The translations under genes and the position numbers were made by a program. Positions 34,238 through 47,296 of a stretch of 64,000 nucleotides of DNA are shown here, piece by piece (positions within the stretch are counted from its first letter, which is position 1; each line of letters starts with the position of its first letter). The stretch lies in contig OY730171.1 of NCBI GenBank assembly GCA_963422465.1, positions 5,166,202 to 5,230,201 on the forward strand. The letters run 5' to 3'. Origin of the DNA: Lichina pygmaea. Lineage: Eukaryota > Ascomycota > Lichinomycetes > Lichinales > Lichinaceae. The notes under the pieces were generated by a model, which searched no databases, was not told where the DNA came from, and was given only the letters and a program-made list of their open reading frames with translations.

Positions 34238-37200
34238 CTACTCCTCCTTGGCCAGGTACTTTTCGTTGAATGCGCGAACGGCGATGCCGATCTGCTGGTA
34301 CAGAAAGTTGCGGGACGACTCCTCTCGCACGGGGATGAAGGGCCCGTTCGTGCCGCCCTTCAGCGTCACGCTCAGACCCGTCCGCTCCTTGGAGATCGTC
34401 TGGATGTCCTTGAGGGGCACGTCCCACTCCGTCGTGAGCCCCCGGCTCTTGACCAGCATGATGCGGTTGTAGGTCAGCATGACGACCATGTCCTCGCGTG
34501 GGAGGTCGAGGTGCGCGATGTACTCCTCGTCGAAGTGCTTGCCGTTCCCCAGCTGCTTGAGCCAGTATTGCCCGAGCGCTTCCCGCTGCGAGAACGGCCG
34601 CACAATGCCGTCGGTTCCGATGTATCGAGGCAAGCGCACCCGGTCTAGGCCGTCGTAGTCGAAGACCGTGGTCGTGTTTCGAATGCCTTCGGTGACGTCT
34701 GCGACGTGGAGAAAGCGGACGAGTGAGTAAGGGCGACGGATGGCCGACGTCAACTGGGGGTGGGAAGGAGGGCGGTGAGCAGCATGGACTTACTCGATGC
34801 GAGGTCGAAGACTCCGATGGCGGGCTTGGTGGCCAGGCCGAGGACGCCCTTGCCGACGCCCTTGAAGAAGCCGGTCATGCCTTCGCGCTCGGCGCCCTCG
34901 ATCGGCTTCCGCGCCAGGCCGCCGACGCCGCTGGCGACGCTGCTCACGAACGAGTTGGCGCCCTCGGTGACGCCGTAGAGAGCGTGCCGCGGTCGGTTCC
35001 GCGCCCGCGTCATCCGTCGCCGGTCCTGGAACTGCTTGTCCAAGGTCGCTGCCGCCAGGCCTTTCGAGATGCTGCCGGTGAACTTCGACATGCTGTCCGT
35101 CACGCCGAAGACGCTCTTCTTGACGAAGCTGGTCGCGCCCTTGGCGATGCCGATGCCGAGCTCCTGCGGCCGGTCCGTCATGATGAGACCCTGATACGGC
35201 TCGTAGAAGATGTCGGCCACGCCGGAGCTGATGTTGTTGAACAGGCCCACGGGGTTGCCGAGGAAGTCCGCCGAACCGAGGATCTTGTGGACCTGGTAGA
35301 GGAACTCCTGCGAGTAGTGGTTCTGAACGTGCTGCAGCAGCACCGGCAGCGACACGCGTGCGTTCTCGATCATCAGCGAGTTGAGTCGTACCGGTGCGTC
35401 GTTGACATTTCCGATCGCCATCGTCATGATGTTGAGGAAGAACATGAGCGGGTTCCGGGAAGTCGTCTTGTCCTCGACGTTGACCCTCTCGGTGCGGACG
35501 AAGGAGAGATCGAGCTGGGTGGGCTGGATGTGCAGCAGCTCGAAATAGATGTCTTGCCCCTGGTGCTGCTGTTGCGGTTCCGGAATGTCCAAGGCCTCGT
35601 CCGCGAGCTTGCCCTCGTCCTCGAGCGACTCGGTCAGACCGGGAATCTTGGAGAAGTCGAGCAGCGCGAAGATGAAGTCCTCGTCGATCTCGAGCGTCAT
35701 CTGCTGCAGCAGGACGGTCGCGTACTTGATGTACAGCACTCCGTACGTGTCGTCCTTGACCCGTGTCACCATGGCGTGGAAGTTGGGGTGCACATCCATC
35801 TCCTTGCCCGTCTTCGGAACCACGCTGGGGTACAGGATCAGCGGGAAGATGCCACCGTACAGCTGATTGTCGATCTGGATCCACTTGATGGTGGCGTGGA
35901 TGGTCTGGTACAGCACCGACTCGTCGTACTTCAGCTCGATGTCGCGAAACGTGAGGTAAGCCAACTCCCGCCGGTGGCGGTTGATGAGCGATAGGCCGAT
36001 GCCGGCAAAGCGTAACTGGGCTCGGAAGGTCGTCTCGGTGTTGAGATCCTTGACCTCGAAGCTGTTGCCGAGGCTCGATTGAGATGCTAGGTTCGACTTC
36101 TGTCGGTACAGGCTCCTAGACGGCTTGTAGTTGGAGAGCAGAAGCGTCTGTGTTGGACCCTTGGCGACGACGTTAATGTCGATGATCCTAGAGTGCTTCG
36201 TTCCCTGGGCTGGAGGCAGCTTCATCGGCAGAAGGTTGCCGATCTCGGCCAGACTGACGTGTCTCTCTTTGCCGTAGGCCGAGAGGACCAGCTCCTTCCT
36301 TTCCGCAGCTGGATAATCCCACGCGTACGGCATGATACTGCGTGGTGGGAGCCGATAGCGAATCGGCCGCCAGGCAGATCGACTGCTGGAATCTTCTTCG
36401 TCCGCAATCGGGTTCTGGACACACGCCTATCAGTACGACGAACAGCAACGAAGACGCAAGGCACTCACGGCCTGGAAGAACATGAACTCGATGTCGCTCT
36501 CGTTTCTGATGGAGAACGGCCAGTTGCTAGCCTCCCGACTCAGGTGCAAGAAAAGAGTGGCTTGCTCGAGCATTACTTCGACGCGGATCAGCTCCTGGCG
36601 CTGCCCAGCCTTGGCGAGCTTCACGTGCACCTTGCCCAAGTCGGAGATGTTGAATGGCGACGACCTATTCAGAGCGTGAACAAGAGCTTGCGCGGAGGAG
36701 CAGGACAGTCACTCACCACTGATCGTTGACCCCCGGAAAACAAAGAGATAGCTGCTTCGTCGCCGTTCGACGCAAGTAGCGAAGAGGCAACAAGCGGCCC
36801 GGCTTCAACGGTGTCACGGTTGAAGAGCCAGACTCCCGCAGAAGAATCTCCTCCGAAAGTTTACTCTTGACGATGAAGCGTGGGGCAAGCGTCACTACCT
36901 TGGTCAATTTATACTGCGGAACGGTGTTAGCAAGCCAACGACGTCGCACGAGACTGGTTGATGACATACCTTTCCTTCACCTTCCGACACCGACAGGCCT
37001 ACGTGTAGCTCCGTCTGTTTGTTAGGCGAAGGAAGGATCACCTCGACGGCGCTCCCAATGGCATCCAAGCTCTGGGGCCTGCTCCAGGATGAGTCGCCCA
37101 CGCAAAGCACGACCCGGTTCTGCCCGTCATCGTTGCCGTAGGAGAAGAGGAACGGGAGTGGCTTGCTCGATTCGCCCTCGCTTTGCTCGGCCCACGCACG

Positions 37201-40200
37201 TTGTCCTGCAGCGACCTTGGATGGATGAAGGAGGCTCTTGCTCTTGATGTTGATGGGCAGGCCAGTTTGATTCAGAATCACATACGGGCTGTACACCGCC
37301 ACTTGGAAGGCACCTCCGCTATCGGGTATGTTGCTTGAAAGAGGTCAGCTTCACCCTTTGTTGCCGCGAGATGCAAGAAAACCTCTGCTCACAAATAGTG
37401 CAACCTCAAGTTGAGAGCCGATCCGTCTTCATCCTGAAGGGTCAGCGTCTTTTCTCGGCGAAAATCGTTCTGGCGGTCTGCATTGACGACCGCAAACTCG
37501 CTAGGCTTGTAATCTGTGTCCTGCAAGTTGACGCTCAACAGCAGCAAGTGCGAAAGCTCCACCGTATGCACCGGGCTCATGCCACCCTTTCGGAGGAAGT
37601 TTGTCCAGTCTTTCTGCGTGTGCTTGTCGTAGATGCGGTACTTGAAGTCGTACGGGAGAAGGTTCTGAATCTCAACTGGCGCCGAGAGCCGGATTCGCAT
37701 GCAAGGGTAGATTCTTCGGCCCCCAGAGTCAGCGCCACACGATACGCAAGCCGAGTCGACATTACCTTGCCAGAGGATCGTTCCTGTCGTAGTTTGCGCT
37801 CATCTGAAAGAAGTATGAGGTAGGCTGGTCTTCATTCTCGCTCTCGCACGACAAGGGTCTGACGCTTCGCTTCAACAGATCCTTCCAGTGGAGCTGTTGA
37901 GCCGACCATGTATATCCAAAGCCTTGATCTGGACGAACCAAGAGAGAATGGATGTAGGCTGCTCCAACAGGTGCCGGACGCGAATCACCAGGAGATATCT
38001 TCTCGATCTTGAGCAGGTGGCCCGCGCTCGTGTCGAAAACGCCGAGCTCGATTGGAATTTGCGTCTTGTTCTCGACCAGCAGCGGCGAACGGAAGATCAC
38101 GTACTTGACATTCTCCGCTCCCAGAGTGACCTCGACCATAAGGCGATGCAGAATCCGATCGCGAGATGGTCGGAGATTGTAGATCGCTTCGCCTTCGCGC
38201 GCAAACGCGATGCGGCCGACAGGGTCGAATCCGCTGCCTTCCAGTCGTACGGCCACGGTCGTACGACTGCCCTCTGGCGTAAGATTCTCTCGAACGCGCT
38301 CCCAGTCCTCGAAGGTCCACGGCACGTCTGCGCCGTCGGCCAGTTTCGTCGGCGCCGCCTGCTCTTCCGTGCCTTTCTCGAGCCAGATGGACAGTTCAAA
38401 GCCTGTCTGGTTCCTGATGCGGTACGGTGACTCGACGCCGCGCGGTTTGTCCAGGACGTCGTTCTCCTGAGACAAGAAATGCGATGTTCGAAGGGCGAGT
38501 GCGATGGAGGCAGATGTCAGTGTCAGCTCCAGCGTACCCCGAGAATACAGCTCGACCGCGAGATGGTCAGGCTCCTTGTGTCGGGACAGATGAAATCCTA
38601 GCTGCCACGGCTCGATGAGTGGCTCCCACACGGACTTGGAGAAATTGTAGATGTTGGTGTAAAGCTCGAGGGTCGTATCTCCGCTCAACTGACCAGACCA
38701 GTCCCTGATGGCCACGCCAAAGTCGCTGACACTCATGTCCAACAGCGGTAGCTCGTGGACATCGCCGATCAGGACTAGACGCATGCCATCACATTCGGCC
38801 ACCATCTCTTCACGTCTCAATGTGACGGAGCCAGCGGGTTGCCCTGATGCGGTGGATCTGACAGGTACGTCACCAGCCAGAGATTGCGCAGCCTTGCGGT
38901 GAATGGTCGATCTGTCTCGACCGCTTGGTGGGATGCGCTTTAGCTCAGGCGACTCGACTTTGGGGGAGCCCCCTTCCTTCGGCTCGCCTTCAGTCTTTGA
39001 TGCTCCTTGGTTCGATAGCTCGGAAGCCCTGTTAACAATCTCGAGTATCAGAAGAATGTCTCGGAGCGAGAGGCGGAGGACGAGCGGCTCGACGCTGATG
39101 TGAACGTTGCCTAGGGATGAGCTGGGTCCGAAGGTGCGAGATTGCATGGACATCAGCACGCTGAAACTGTCCAGGATCCGAAGGTGGTCGGATTCAAACT
39201 TATCCATTCGGCAGAGGAACATGCCAACTTGAGACAGCTGCACAGTCAAGGCGTGTTGTTGAGACATGAGAAACTCCTTGGCGCTCAGGACGATCGCCTC
39301 GGACGATGCGCTGGTCGGCTTGGCTATGAGGATGAGCTGGGCGTCAACGACGTTGACCCTGAAGGAGACCTGCATCGCCCCTGTCGAGGAGGTCGCTGCC
39401 TGGTCAACCGTCTGTCCGGACGAGTTGGCCCTATCGCGTCGCTGTTCCACAACAGCTTTTGACGAGGTATCGGATGCAGAGCTGGACCGATCCGGCTCAT
39501 CCGACTTCGAGGTTGGATGAGCGTCCACTTCAGCTTCCGGGTCTTCCTCGGAGAAACATTTGGTGAGGAATCCCTGGATGGCGAAGAGGTAGTCCAGCTC
39601 GAGGATGACGCTTGGGCTGTCAAGAGTCATGATCGCTACCAGACCTCGCTCTTTCCCCCCAGACATCGTCACGCTGGCCATGAACTGTTGCACCTCGCGG
39701 TTCGACGAGGACATGATCCTCCGAAATTTGTTGCCGTTGTTCCTCCGATTGTCTTTGACGGTGAAAGAACGAATCAGAAACTCTGACTCGAGGGACTTAT
39801 CACTCATCAAGCGAATCTTGAGGCTGGTCTCATCCAGCGAAAACTTGGATAAGCTGGCATCCTCGATGCTCTTCAGCGGCGCCTCGCCGTCTGCCTCGAG
39901 AAGTTCCAAGCCCACAGTCGGCACGTGGAATACCAGGTCCAGCTTGGTCCAGGAAGCTGGGTCGTTCCCAAGCTCTGGTTTAAGATTTGCTGTCGCCACC
40001 GTCGGGTGTTCCTCCTCCTCGTCCTTCCCCTCGTCCTCCGCCTTATCCTTATCCTCCTTGGGCTCGTCCGTCAGCGCTCTTGCAGGCTCGATGGTCTCGC
40101 TCGACAGCTCCTCGACGACTTCCTCCTCCTGCTGCTCTCCGTCCACTACGAACGCTGCTGGGACCGACTTTGAAATCTCAAGCAGGAAGCGCATTTGCGG

Positions 40201-43200
40201 TTGGGTCAGACGCAAGTTCATACCGGAAATCGACCCCTCGACTTCGATGTCGGGCCTCTTCTCGCCGGCCTCATGCTCCAGGTAGATCATCCGAAAGTCA
40301 AGGTCCACCTTGTCGATCATCTCTAGCTCTTGAGATCTGTCACCAGGGTACTGAAACTCCGAGGTCAGACGTATATGGCGTATCCCAGCCGACACATGGT
40401 TCGCAACCTCTGCGTCCTGAGAGTCGTCGACCGGTACGAACTTGTTGCTGGCATAGATCTCTCCGAGATGAGCGGTGACCAAGTCTCGTTCTCGACCAGC
40501 TTCGGTCACCGTTCGTGGAAAGATGATGATCGGCGTCTTGACGACGATGTCGAAGCGCGTTTGGTCCGCTCTTTCTTGAATCTGGTTGGCCTGATCCATA
40601 GCTGCTTGCCTCGCTGCGTTGAAGATCGCCTGCATCTTTCCAAACTTGACGAAGAAACCGAACATGTTCCGAAAGGGTTCTTGTGCGAAGTTGACCTTCA
40701 GCGAAGCTGACCTCAAGTAGATCAGGGAGGTGTAGCCCGGGTACTTGTCGGTCGAGGACGGGTCAAATGTCTCGTAGCGGAAGTCCACCACTTCGTCGCC
40801 TTGCATGCTGACCAGCTGACGGAAGGGAGAGTCAGGTGGGGCCCCTTGGTTGATGTCGTCCAGCAGCGAGAGACTGCCCAGTCGGGTGCTCACACGCATG
40901 GTCTTGCCCATGAGGAAGACGCCGATCGTTGCAGAGTTGAGAGAGAGGGTGGCCAGTCTGACGCCGTCATTGTTCAGGATCGCCACGATGCTGGTAAGGT
41001 TGACCCTGACACGGACCTTGCTCGCCTCGGCTGCGTCGTTGGTAGTCACTTCGGTTTGCCCTCCATCCTCGGACAGTCGTTTCGGAGCGGTCTCGGCGGA
41101 GGAGGACGACGACGACGACGATGACGAGGAAGACGTGTCCGGGTTCTGGAAAGTTACCATCACGAAATCCAGCAGGGTCAACAAGGTCTTTCGGGTGACC
41201 ATCAGATTGATGGTGGCGAGGGACACGTCCACGTTGGTCTCGATGCCTTCGTAGACCTCCATGAAGTCTGGCGATTCCTTGTTCACCTTGATGAAATTCA
41301 CCCGGAGAAGAGCCTTCTGGTCGCCGGTCTGATTCGCCTCGGAGGTGACGAGCTTCTGAAAGTCCGGGTTGGATCCTTCGTCAATGTGATCATCCACCAT
41401 CACTGATTCCAAAGACACTTCGGCCTTCATCTGGTCGGGTTTGAGACCGAAGCCTAGCTCGAAGTGCTCGGCCACCAGCTCGACCAGCAGCTTCTCCACC
41501 TCCTTGTCGTGAGCGTCCGTCTTGAAAAGGCTGCCTCGCAACGTCTCGGCGTTGAATTTGAGCTGAAACGAGACCTGTTGGGTCTGGGGGCCGTCATCTG
41601 GGCTTTTGGCCTGTTGGAACTGGCCATCTCCACCGTTTAGCGTGTCGTCATCTTCGTCATTGTCATCGTCATCATCATCCACGACAAGTTCATGCTCTTG
41701 GTTGGAGAACTGGAACGACTTGGATCGCATGTGCGACGTCTCGATGGTGGGTCGTGCGTCGGTCTTCTCTTGGCCGCGCCGCTGTTGCGGGGATGACTTC
41801 TCAACCGACGTATTCGCCGCGGCGCCTTGCGAATCGAATTTCGGGGTGGCCGTGTCGATCAGTTTCATCAGGTTGGTGTACTTCGAATCGGATATCGAGA
41901 CGTGCAGCACAGGGAGGCCTCCGGATACGCGGAACCTCGTCAGATTTGGAGCCTTGGGCAGGATGGACGACTCCAGCACGAAGTCCATGTTGATCCTGTC
42001 GATGAGATGCAAGTTGGCGGTGCCGTCCTTCCCTTCCAGCTGGGCTCTCGTTTCCCGGATTGACGGGCCGATGAGCAGCTGCGTGTCCTCCAATTTGAGC
42101 AAGAACCTGTCGTACATCAGACCTTGCAGGCGCTCAAAATCGTCGTCGCTGTACTGCTGCGTCTGTTTCGACTGGATGTCTTGCATCGTCTCCTTGTCGA
42201 CAAGCTCGCTGCTGAGGCGGACGTGGCCGGCATCCAGAATCATGCAGATGGAGTCTTCGACCGTCACGCTTTCAGGAACGATGATCAGCGGTGCGTGTAT
42301 GTCGAGCTTTGCGTCGAGGGTCTTGTGCTCCTGCAGAGCAAACTCGAGGCCGGCCCGGGTCTGCTGACGGAAACCTTCGACGGTGGCGCCAGCGGTCTCC
42401 ATCAACGCCCCGATGGACTCCATGTGACGTTCGGGCGGCTCGAAGAAGCGAGCGATGCCGACGATCAACAGCGGGTTGTAGATCACCTCCATGCTCTTCA
42501 TCCTGATCGTCAAGGCCGAATCGGCGCGGCCGTCCAGCGGATTCTGCTCAAACTCGAGCGCGAAGAAGGGATCCTCCCGGGCCAAGGCCAACATGGCGTC
42601 CTTGCCGGACGGGGCGTCATCGTCCGCTGCGGCGTCGATGGCCTCCGTCTTCTCCGGCCGCTCGGCATCCTTGACGGTGATGGCCTGAGCGTACCGGCTG
42701 CCTTCGGTGGTCCCGTCGAACGCGCTCAGATCGCCCAAGCTGAGGCAGATCAGGAAGGAGTCCGGTCTCTGGACGAAAGTGGCACGACCGCCGTCGAAGA
42801 GCACGTCAAGTGCCTTGTTTCGTCTGCCGTGCGGATCTCGCTTCAGCGTGAAGCTTCCCTTGCGAAGGCTGGCGTCGATCTCGAGCTTCCTCGTCTCGCG
42901 GGGAACGTCGACGCTCTCGGCGATGGCGTTCTTCTCGTCCCACTCGATGGCCTCGTACAGCTCCTTCCGGTGTTGGTCGGTCATGACCTCGGCTCCGTCC
43001 CCGGCGTCGTCGTGGGCTTGATCCGGCTGCTTGCTGGAGCCCCAGAGCCACGAGCCCCAACCGCGCTGTTGCTCCGACGACTTTTCGGGCTTCGACACGG
43101 ATACATTCTCCTTTCGAAGCTCGCTCCGCGCCAAGGAACGCCAAAATCGTAGATCTTCGTACGAAAGCTTCCACTCCAACCCCTCAAGCTCCTCCGTCTC

Positions 43201-44376
43201 GGCCGCGTCGATGGGCTGGCTCCTCTTCTTCTTCTTGAAGAGGACGATGTAGCGCTTGCGATCGTCTCGTCGCTCTTTCATGAATTCCCAGGTCCAGCGG
43301 CGACTACGATCGTGAATCTTGCGGAGCACGGCTTCACCGGCGAACCGAAGCCAGGCTCGAGGATCCTGCTTGGGCGTGACGCCTTTCGGCTGGTACTTCT
43401 TATATTCCTGATGCAGGATGAAGTGATGGAACAGATCGACCATCATGAGCGCGTCCCGATACTGATCGTCGTCCAGAACGACGCCAATCTCGTCGAACCC
43501 AAGACCGGCCTTGATCTTGGCCTGGTCGGCCGTGCCCTTCTTGTCCATCCGCACGGTGGCCCGGCCACTGACGGGCTTGAGCACGAACTGACGATGCTCC
43601 GTGGCAGTGGGCTCGGCCGCGGCGATCGACTCGCGAAGCTGGCGCATCATCTCGTCGTGACTTGCCGTCTTGTCCTGCTCTTGCTCGCGACTTCCCTTCC
43701 CCATCGCCAGCAGTCGCGCGTCGGTGTCCCAATAGATCGCCAGGGCCCCGAGCTTGACAAGCTTGTGCGTGGGGCCGGTCGAGTCTTGGATGAAGGTCGG
43801 GTTCCATTCACCGTCGGTGCTCATCGCGCTGAACTCAGCCAGCGTGACACCGAGGGCAAACGGATGCTCGGGAACCGACAACGAGTCCTCATATCGGACA
43901 TGGATCCTCTTGATGCTGACCTGCAAGTTATCCACGATCTTGGTGACAAGGCTCTCGGTGAAACTCTGACTCTTCTGTTGCTCTTCGGGGCTCATGCCGG
44001 CGGAAGTGCGCTCCTTGAGCAGCTCGGCGCTATCGAGCTTCTCCATCTTCAACGCATGCCGACGTCTCGCTTCTTCTTCCTCGTCGTACTCGGCATCTTC
44101 CTTGGGAGAAGCCACCAGATAGACATCCTCGATGAAGACCTTGACCGGCTTCCCCTTCAGGTTCGACCACGGGATCGATAACGTCAACAGACCGACGTAG
44201 CCTTCGACAACGTTGATCGGCAGGCGCAGCTGATCCAAGGCTTCACGACGCAGCTCCAGCCCGCGGAGAGTCACGTCGCCCGACCAGATTCCGACGTTCA
44301 AGTGCTTAGGGTCGAAGTTGCGAATGTACATGCCCAGGAAGCGATTAAGCAGGCTGGCGACCAATCCCTCCAGCAT
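34238..44376 (-). CDS. VPS13: Vps13 bridge-like lipid-transfer protein
   Basis: Giant protein that moves phospholipids between membranes at contact sites; acts in vacuolar sorting, mitochondrial and prospore-membrane biology. Seven exons: 44376-37766, 37713-37393, 37333-36970, 36913-36717, 36664-36469, 36414-34794, 34698-34238; about 3256 aa, close to the usual ~3100-3200. The N-terminal chorein motif is typical: MLEGLVASLLNRFLGMYIRN, then HLNVGIWSGDVTLRGLELRR. Joins rebuild family sequence, e.g. DPLARIYPCMRIRLSAPVEI, LRLHYFNIPDSGGAFQVAVY, NDQWSSPFNISDLGKVHVKL, DLASNVTEGIRNTTTVFDYD. The C-terminal region has the ATG2_C-like repeats and PH-like end (YLAKEE). Poly-Asp and poly-Ser inserts occur at about 41660-41690 and 41095-41130. 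Six introns crowd the 3' third while the first 6.6 kb is intron-free. Confidence 0.95.
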
Positions 44377-45407
44377 CTTGGCTGCTATTGTCCACCTTCT
44401 CCAGCCTTGAGACGGCTAGTACGAAGCAAAGTCGGTTCAGTGTACTGCACGATAGGTACAGGTGCCGTACTCCTTGTATCCAACGACGTCAATCGACAGA
44501 ACGAATCTCAATTCCGCATGGAGTTGCTCCGTGGGATGGGGTCCGACGACCCGAGCGCTTTCATTTCCACCTCAAGCCCAGCTGCGCCGGCTCGATATCC
44601 TAGTCGTCGGGTTAGCCGCAAGTCAACTGTGAGTAGCTGAGGGTAGTGGGATGCTGCCCGGCTACTTACTAAGTTAGCTGCCAGATGTGAGGCCTCTCAC
44701 GAGCTTCATTTGCGTACGAGACGTAGGTACGGACAAGATCAAGTTGGGCTTTTAGTTACGTACCATACGGCTTCATGAATCAAGCACCCAAACAAGAGCA
44801 TTATTGAGTTGACTGTAGAAAAGGAACTTGTAGCTACACATTGGTAGGATCCATCACGATTACGATGGGCTCCTTTTGTGGTCGTCACCAGTACTCGTAG
44901 CTTGGCCGAGGTACATAGTATGTACCGGTACGTTTTGGTACTACAAGATCTCAGCCGCTACTCGTGCTATTCTGTAAGGAGGTACGGAGTACTTCCGTAC
45001 TCCGTACGTACTTCGTATATAGATATATAAGTATCCTTTGAGAGAGCGACCTCGTCGGATGGGAAGAAGCCTGCAAGATTCAAGGTACACTGGTACGCGA
45101 CGTACCGTAGGTACTTAGTAGAGGAGAGTGCTTAGTCATTGACGAGTAGTTGCCATTATCACGTGATAAAACATGCTGACGCAGGCTGTGCTTGGTGAGC
45201 AAGACAATCACGTGTACAGATGAAACTGGCCAGAGGCACAACGGACTCACCAACACGCCTGCTCCGTCGCCCATTGATTTCCCACAGGTGAGCTTCTGGC
45301 GTCGACGTCGTCTCGCGGCGTATGACTAACCGGACCGCTGTCTCTTAGGTGACGGTGGTCGATCCGATCGCAAGAAGCCGTCGGATTGAAGCTCTCACGT
45401 CAAGACG
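44377..45407. promoter_or_regulatory. Divergent promoter region, VPS13 / DUF3429 gene, with a 5'-UTR intron
   Basis: Separates two divergent start codons. GTAC-rich repeats are dense at 44890-45020. A clean intron at 45288-45348 (GTGAGC donor, GACTAAC branch, CTCTTAG acceptor) lies just upstream of ATG 45408 on the plus strand and would be spliced from the 5' UTR. An ATG at 45220 would begin a short upstream ORF in such a transcript. Confidence 0.55.
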
Positions 45408-46663
45408 ATGCACCCATTCGTCAGAGTACGGCCCAGCACGGCCAGACCGTCGCTTGGCCAGCTGCTTCGACCGTCGGCGCTTGGGCGCACTTGCTCCATC
45501 AGAGCCTCGTTCTCGACTCGCTTGCCGGAGAGATGTATGGCGCTGTCTTGTCCGCAGTCTCTTCGGCCGCTCGCGGTCGGTCCGAACAAGGGAGACGGAG
45601 CTGGGACCGCTCTTCGTCTCTACTCGACCCCGCCGACGAAGTCGATTCTCACCGAGGCTCAGAAATCCGCCGAGAGGAAGTACGCCGAAGAAATGCTCGT
45701 CGTGGATCCTGGCGCTGTCACCAAGGAGTCGACCGTCCGTCCTGACTACAGCTCTTCGACCGCTACTCAGGCAGCCGACGACGACGTCGATTTTCTCGCG
45801 GGAGTCAAATCGGACTGGGTACGTCGACCTGACGGGGTCGCCCCGTCCCTGTGGCGTTGGCTACGCTCAAGGTGGCTCGACGGCCGGAAAAGCTGACGGG
45901 TCGGCGTTCAGAGAGCGATCAGTGATACGTTCTCGCTACGCGATGTTCCCCGGGAGACGTACTACATTGGCCTGGCCGGCGTCCTGCCATACCTCGCGAC
46001 CTCGCTATCGACTTACTACCTCGCCTGGGATATCGAGTGGGCTCACGCGCACGGCCATGGCCTGCTCTTGTCTGGACAGACGGCGGAGGCTCTGTTGCAC
46101 TTGATCCAGCCGCTGCAGGTCGGCTATGGTGCCGTGGTCAGTAGCCGCTTCCTCACCCTCTTCGTCTGCAGGTCCGGCCGGGCTGTGTTGCGGGTCGCGC
46201 ACGCGAGACTGATGGCCGCCAGATCATCTCGTTCCTCGGCGCCATCCACTGGGGACTCGAATTCGCCGGTTACGGTGGTCACCATCGCTACCGTAGGTAT
46301 GCCGTCGGCGTGGTGGCGCCGGCCATCGCTTGGCCAACCATCCTGATGCCGGTCGAGTACGCCCTGATCACCCAGTTCTTGACCTTCAACTTCCTCTATT
46401 TCACCGACGCTCGGGCAACACGGGCCGGATGGTTCCCGTCCTGGTACGGCACCTACCGCTTCGTCCTCACCTTCGTCGTCGGGGCCAGCATCATGGTGAG
46501 CTTGATCGGACGGGGCAAGATCTCCGACAAGGTTCAAAGCACGGCTGGGCCGGCGGAGCATCTCGAAGCCCTGCGAGCCATACAGCGTGAGAACCTGGAG
46601 AAGGAGGAGGCCGAGTTGCGATCGAGATTGGTCGCGGAGGCCGAGGCCGAAGATGACGAGTAG
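45408..46663 (+). CDS. DUF3429 mitochondrial inner-membrane protein (TMEM69-like)
   Basis: Three exons: 45408-45818, 45912-46136, 46223-46663, 358 aa, all phase zero. The first ~75 residues are Arg/Ser-rich without acids (MHPFVRVRPSTARPSLGQLL), a mitochondrial presequence, and ALRLYSTPP resembles a processing site. The membrane domain follows: RETYYIGLAGVLPYLATSLS, then after the second intron IISFLGAIHWGLEFAGYGG, VGVVAPAIAWPTILMPVEYA, FNFLYFTDARATRAGWFPSW, RFVLTFVVGASIMVSLIGRG. About five membrane spans. The C-terminal end is a charged helix (EALRAIQRENLEKEEAELRS). The family is widespread in bacteria and mitochondria; its biochemical role is not known to me. Confidence 0.85.
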
Positions 46664-47296
46664 TGCGGCGCTTGCATCGCTGGACAGCTGTCCGCTTCGG
46701 AGAAACGACTCCGAGTTGCTCTCCTCGATAGGAGGTCCCGGTCAGGACCTTTTGTCACGAGGTGGCATGCCGTTGCTCTCGACGTTGGGCCGGACTTGTA
46801 TCATAACCTGAGCAATTGCAATCTGGAGATTGAACTTCTAGTCGGCTTTGCTTGGCCGAGGCCGTCACCGGGGGCCATACCTCCTCGTCTCCGGTATTCT
46901 CCACCTTGATCGTGTGAAAGACTTGCCATCTCTCAGCGCCGGCTTAGGGCGCGGCGATGCCAGAGGGGCGACCTGCACGCAAGTACAAGCAAGCTTCTGT
47001 CATCTGATCCTCTGCAGGTACGTACGTACGTCGATCGCTTGTGTGGTGGTTGCGCAAGCGGGGTAGAGGGGCAGCTGTGTCACATGCCGCGACTTGCAGC
47101 GATCCATGCTACTCTGTCGTCGGGTGCATCTGCCGCCACAGGCATGCCAGCAGATTAGAATTCTGCAGGAACTGCCTCCGGGCCGCTCATCCCACCTTCT
47201 TCTATCGAGCGTTGGCGAACGGTGACGGTGAGTGATGGGATGCGATCGTCGTCATCGTCGTTGTTCTCACCGCGGCCAGGAAAGCGTCGGGAGGCC
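46664..47296. other. Intergenic region upstream of glycerol kinase
   Basis: Two genes in tandem on the plus strand flank this. It holds the terminator of the DUF3429 gene and the promoter of glycerol kinase. A GTACGTACGTACG run occurs near 47018-47032. In-frame ATG 47237 offers an alternative start for the kinase. Confidence 0.5.

Noticed and set aside
34723-35994. 423-codon plus-strand ORF opposite VPS13
   Set aside because: Shadow of the conserved C-terminal VPS13 exon; composition biased to Val/Asp/Glu/His.
42124-43152. 342-codon plus-strand ORF opposite VPS13 exon 1
   Set aside because: Shadow ORF; the minus frame is continuous and family-like.
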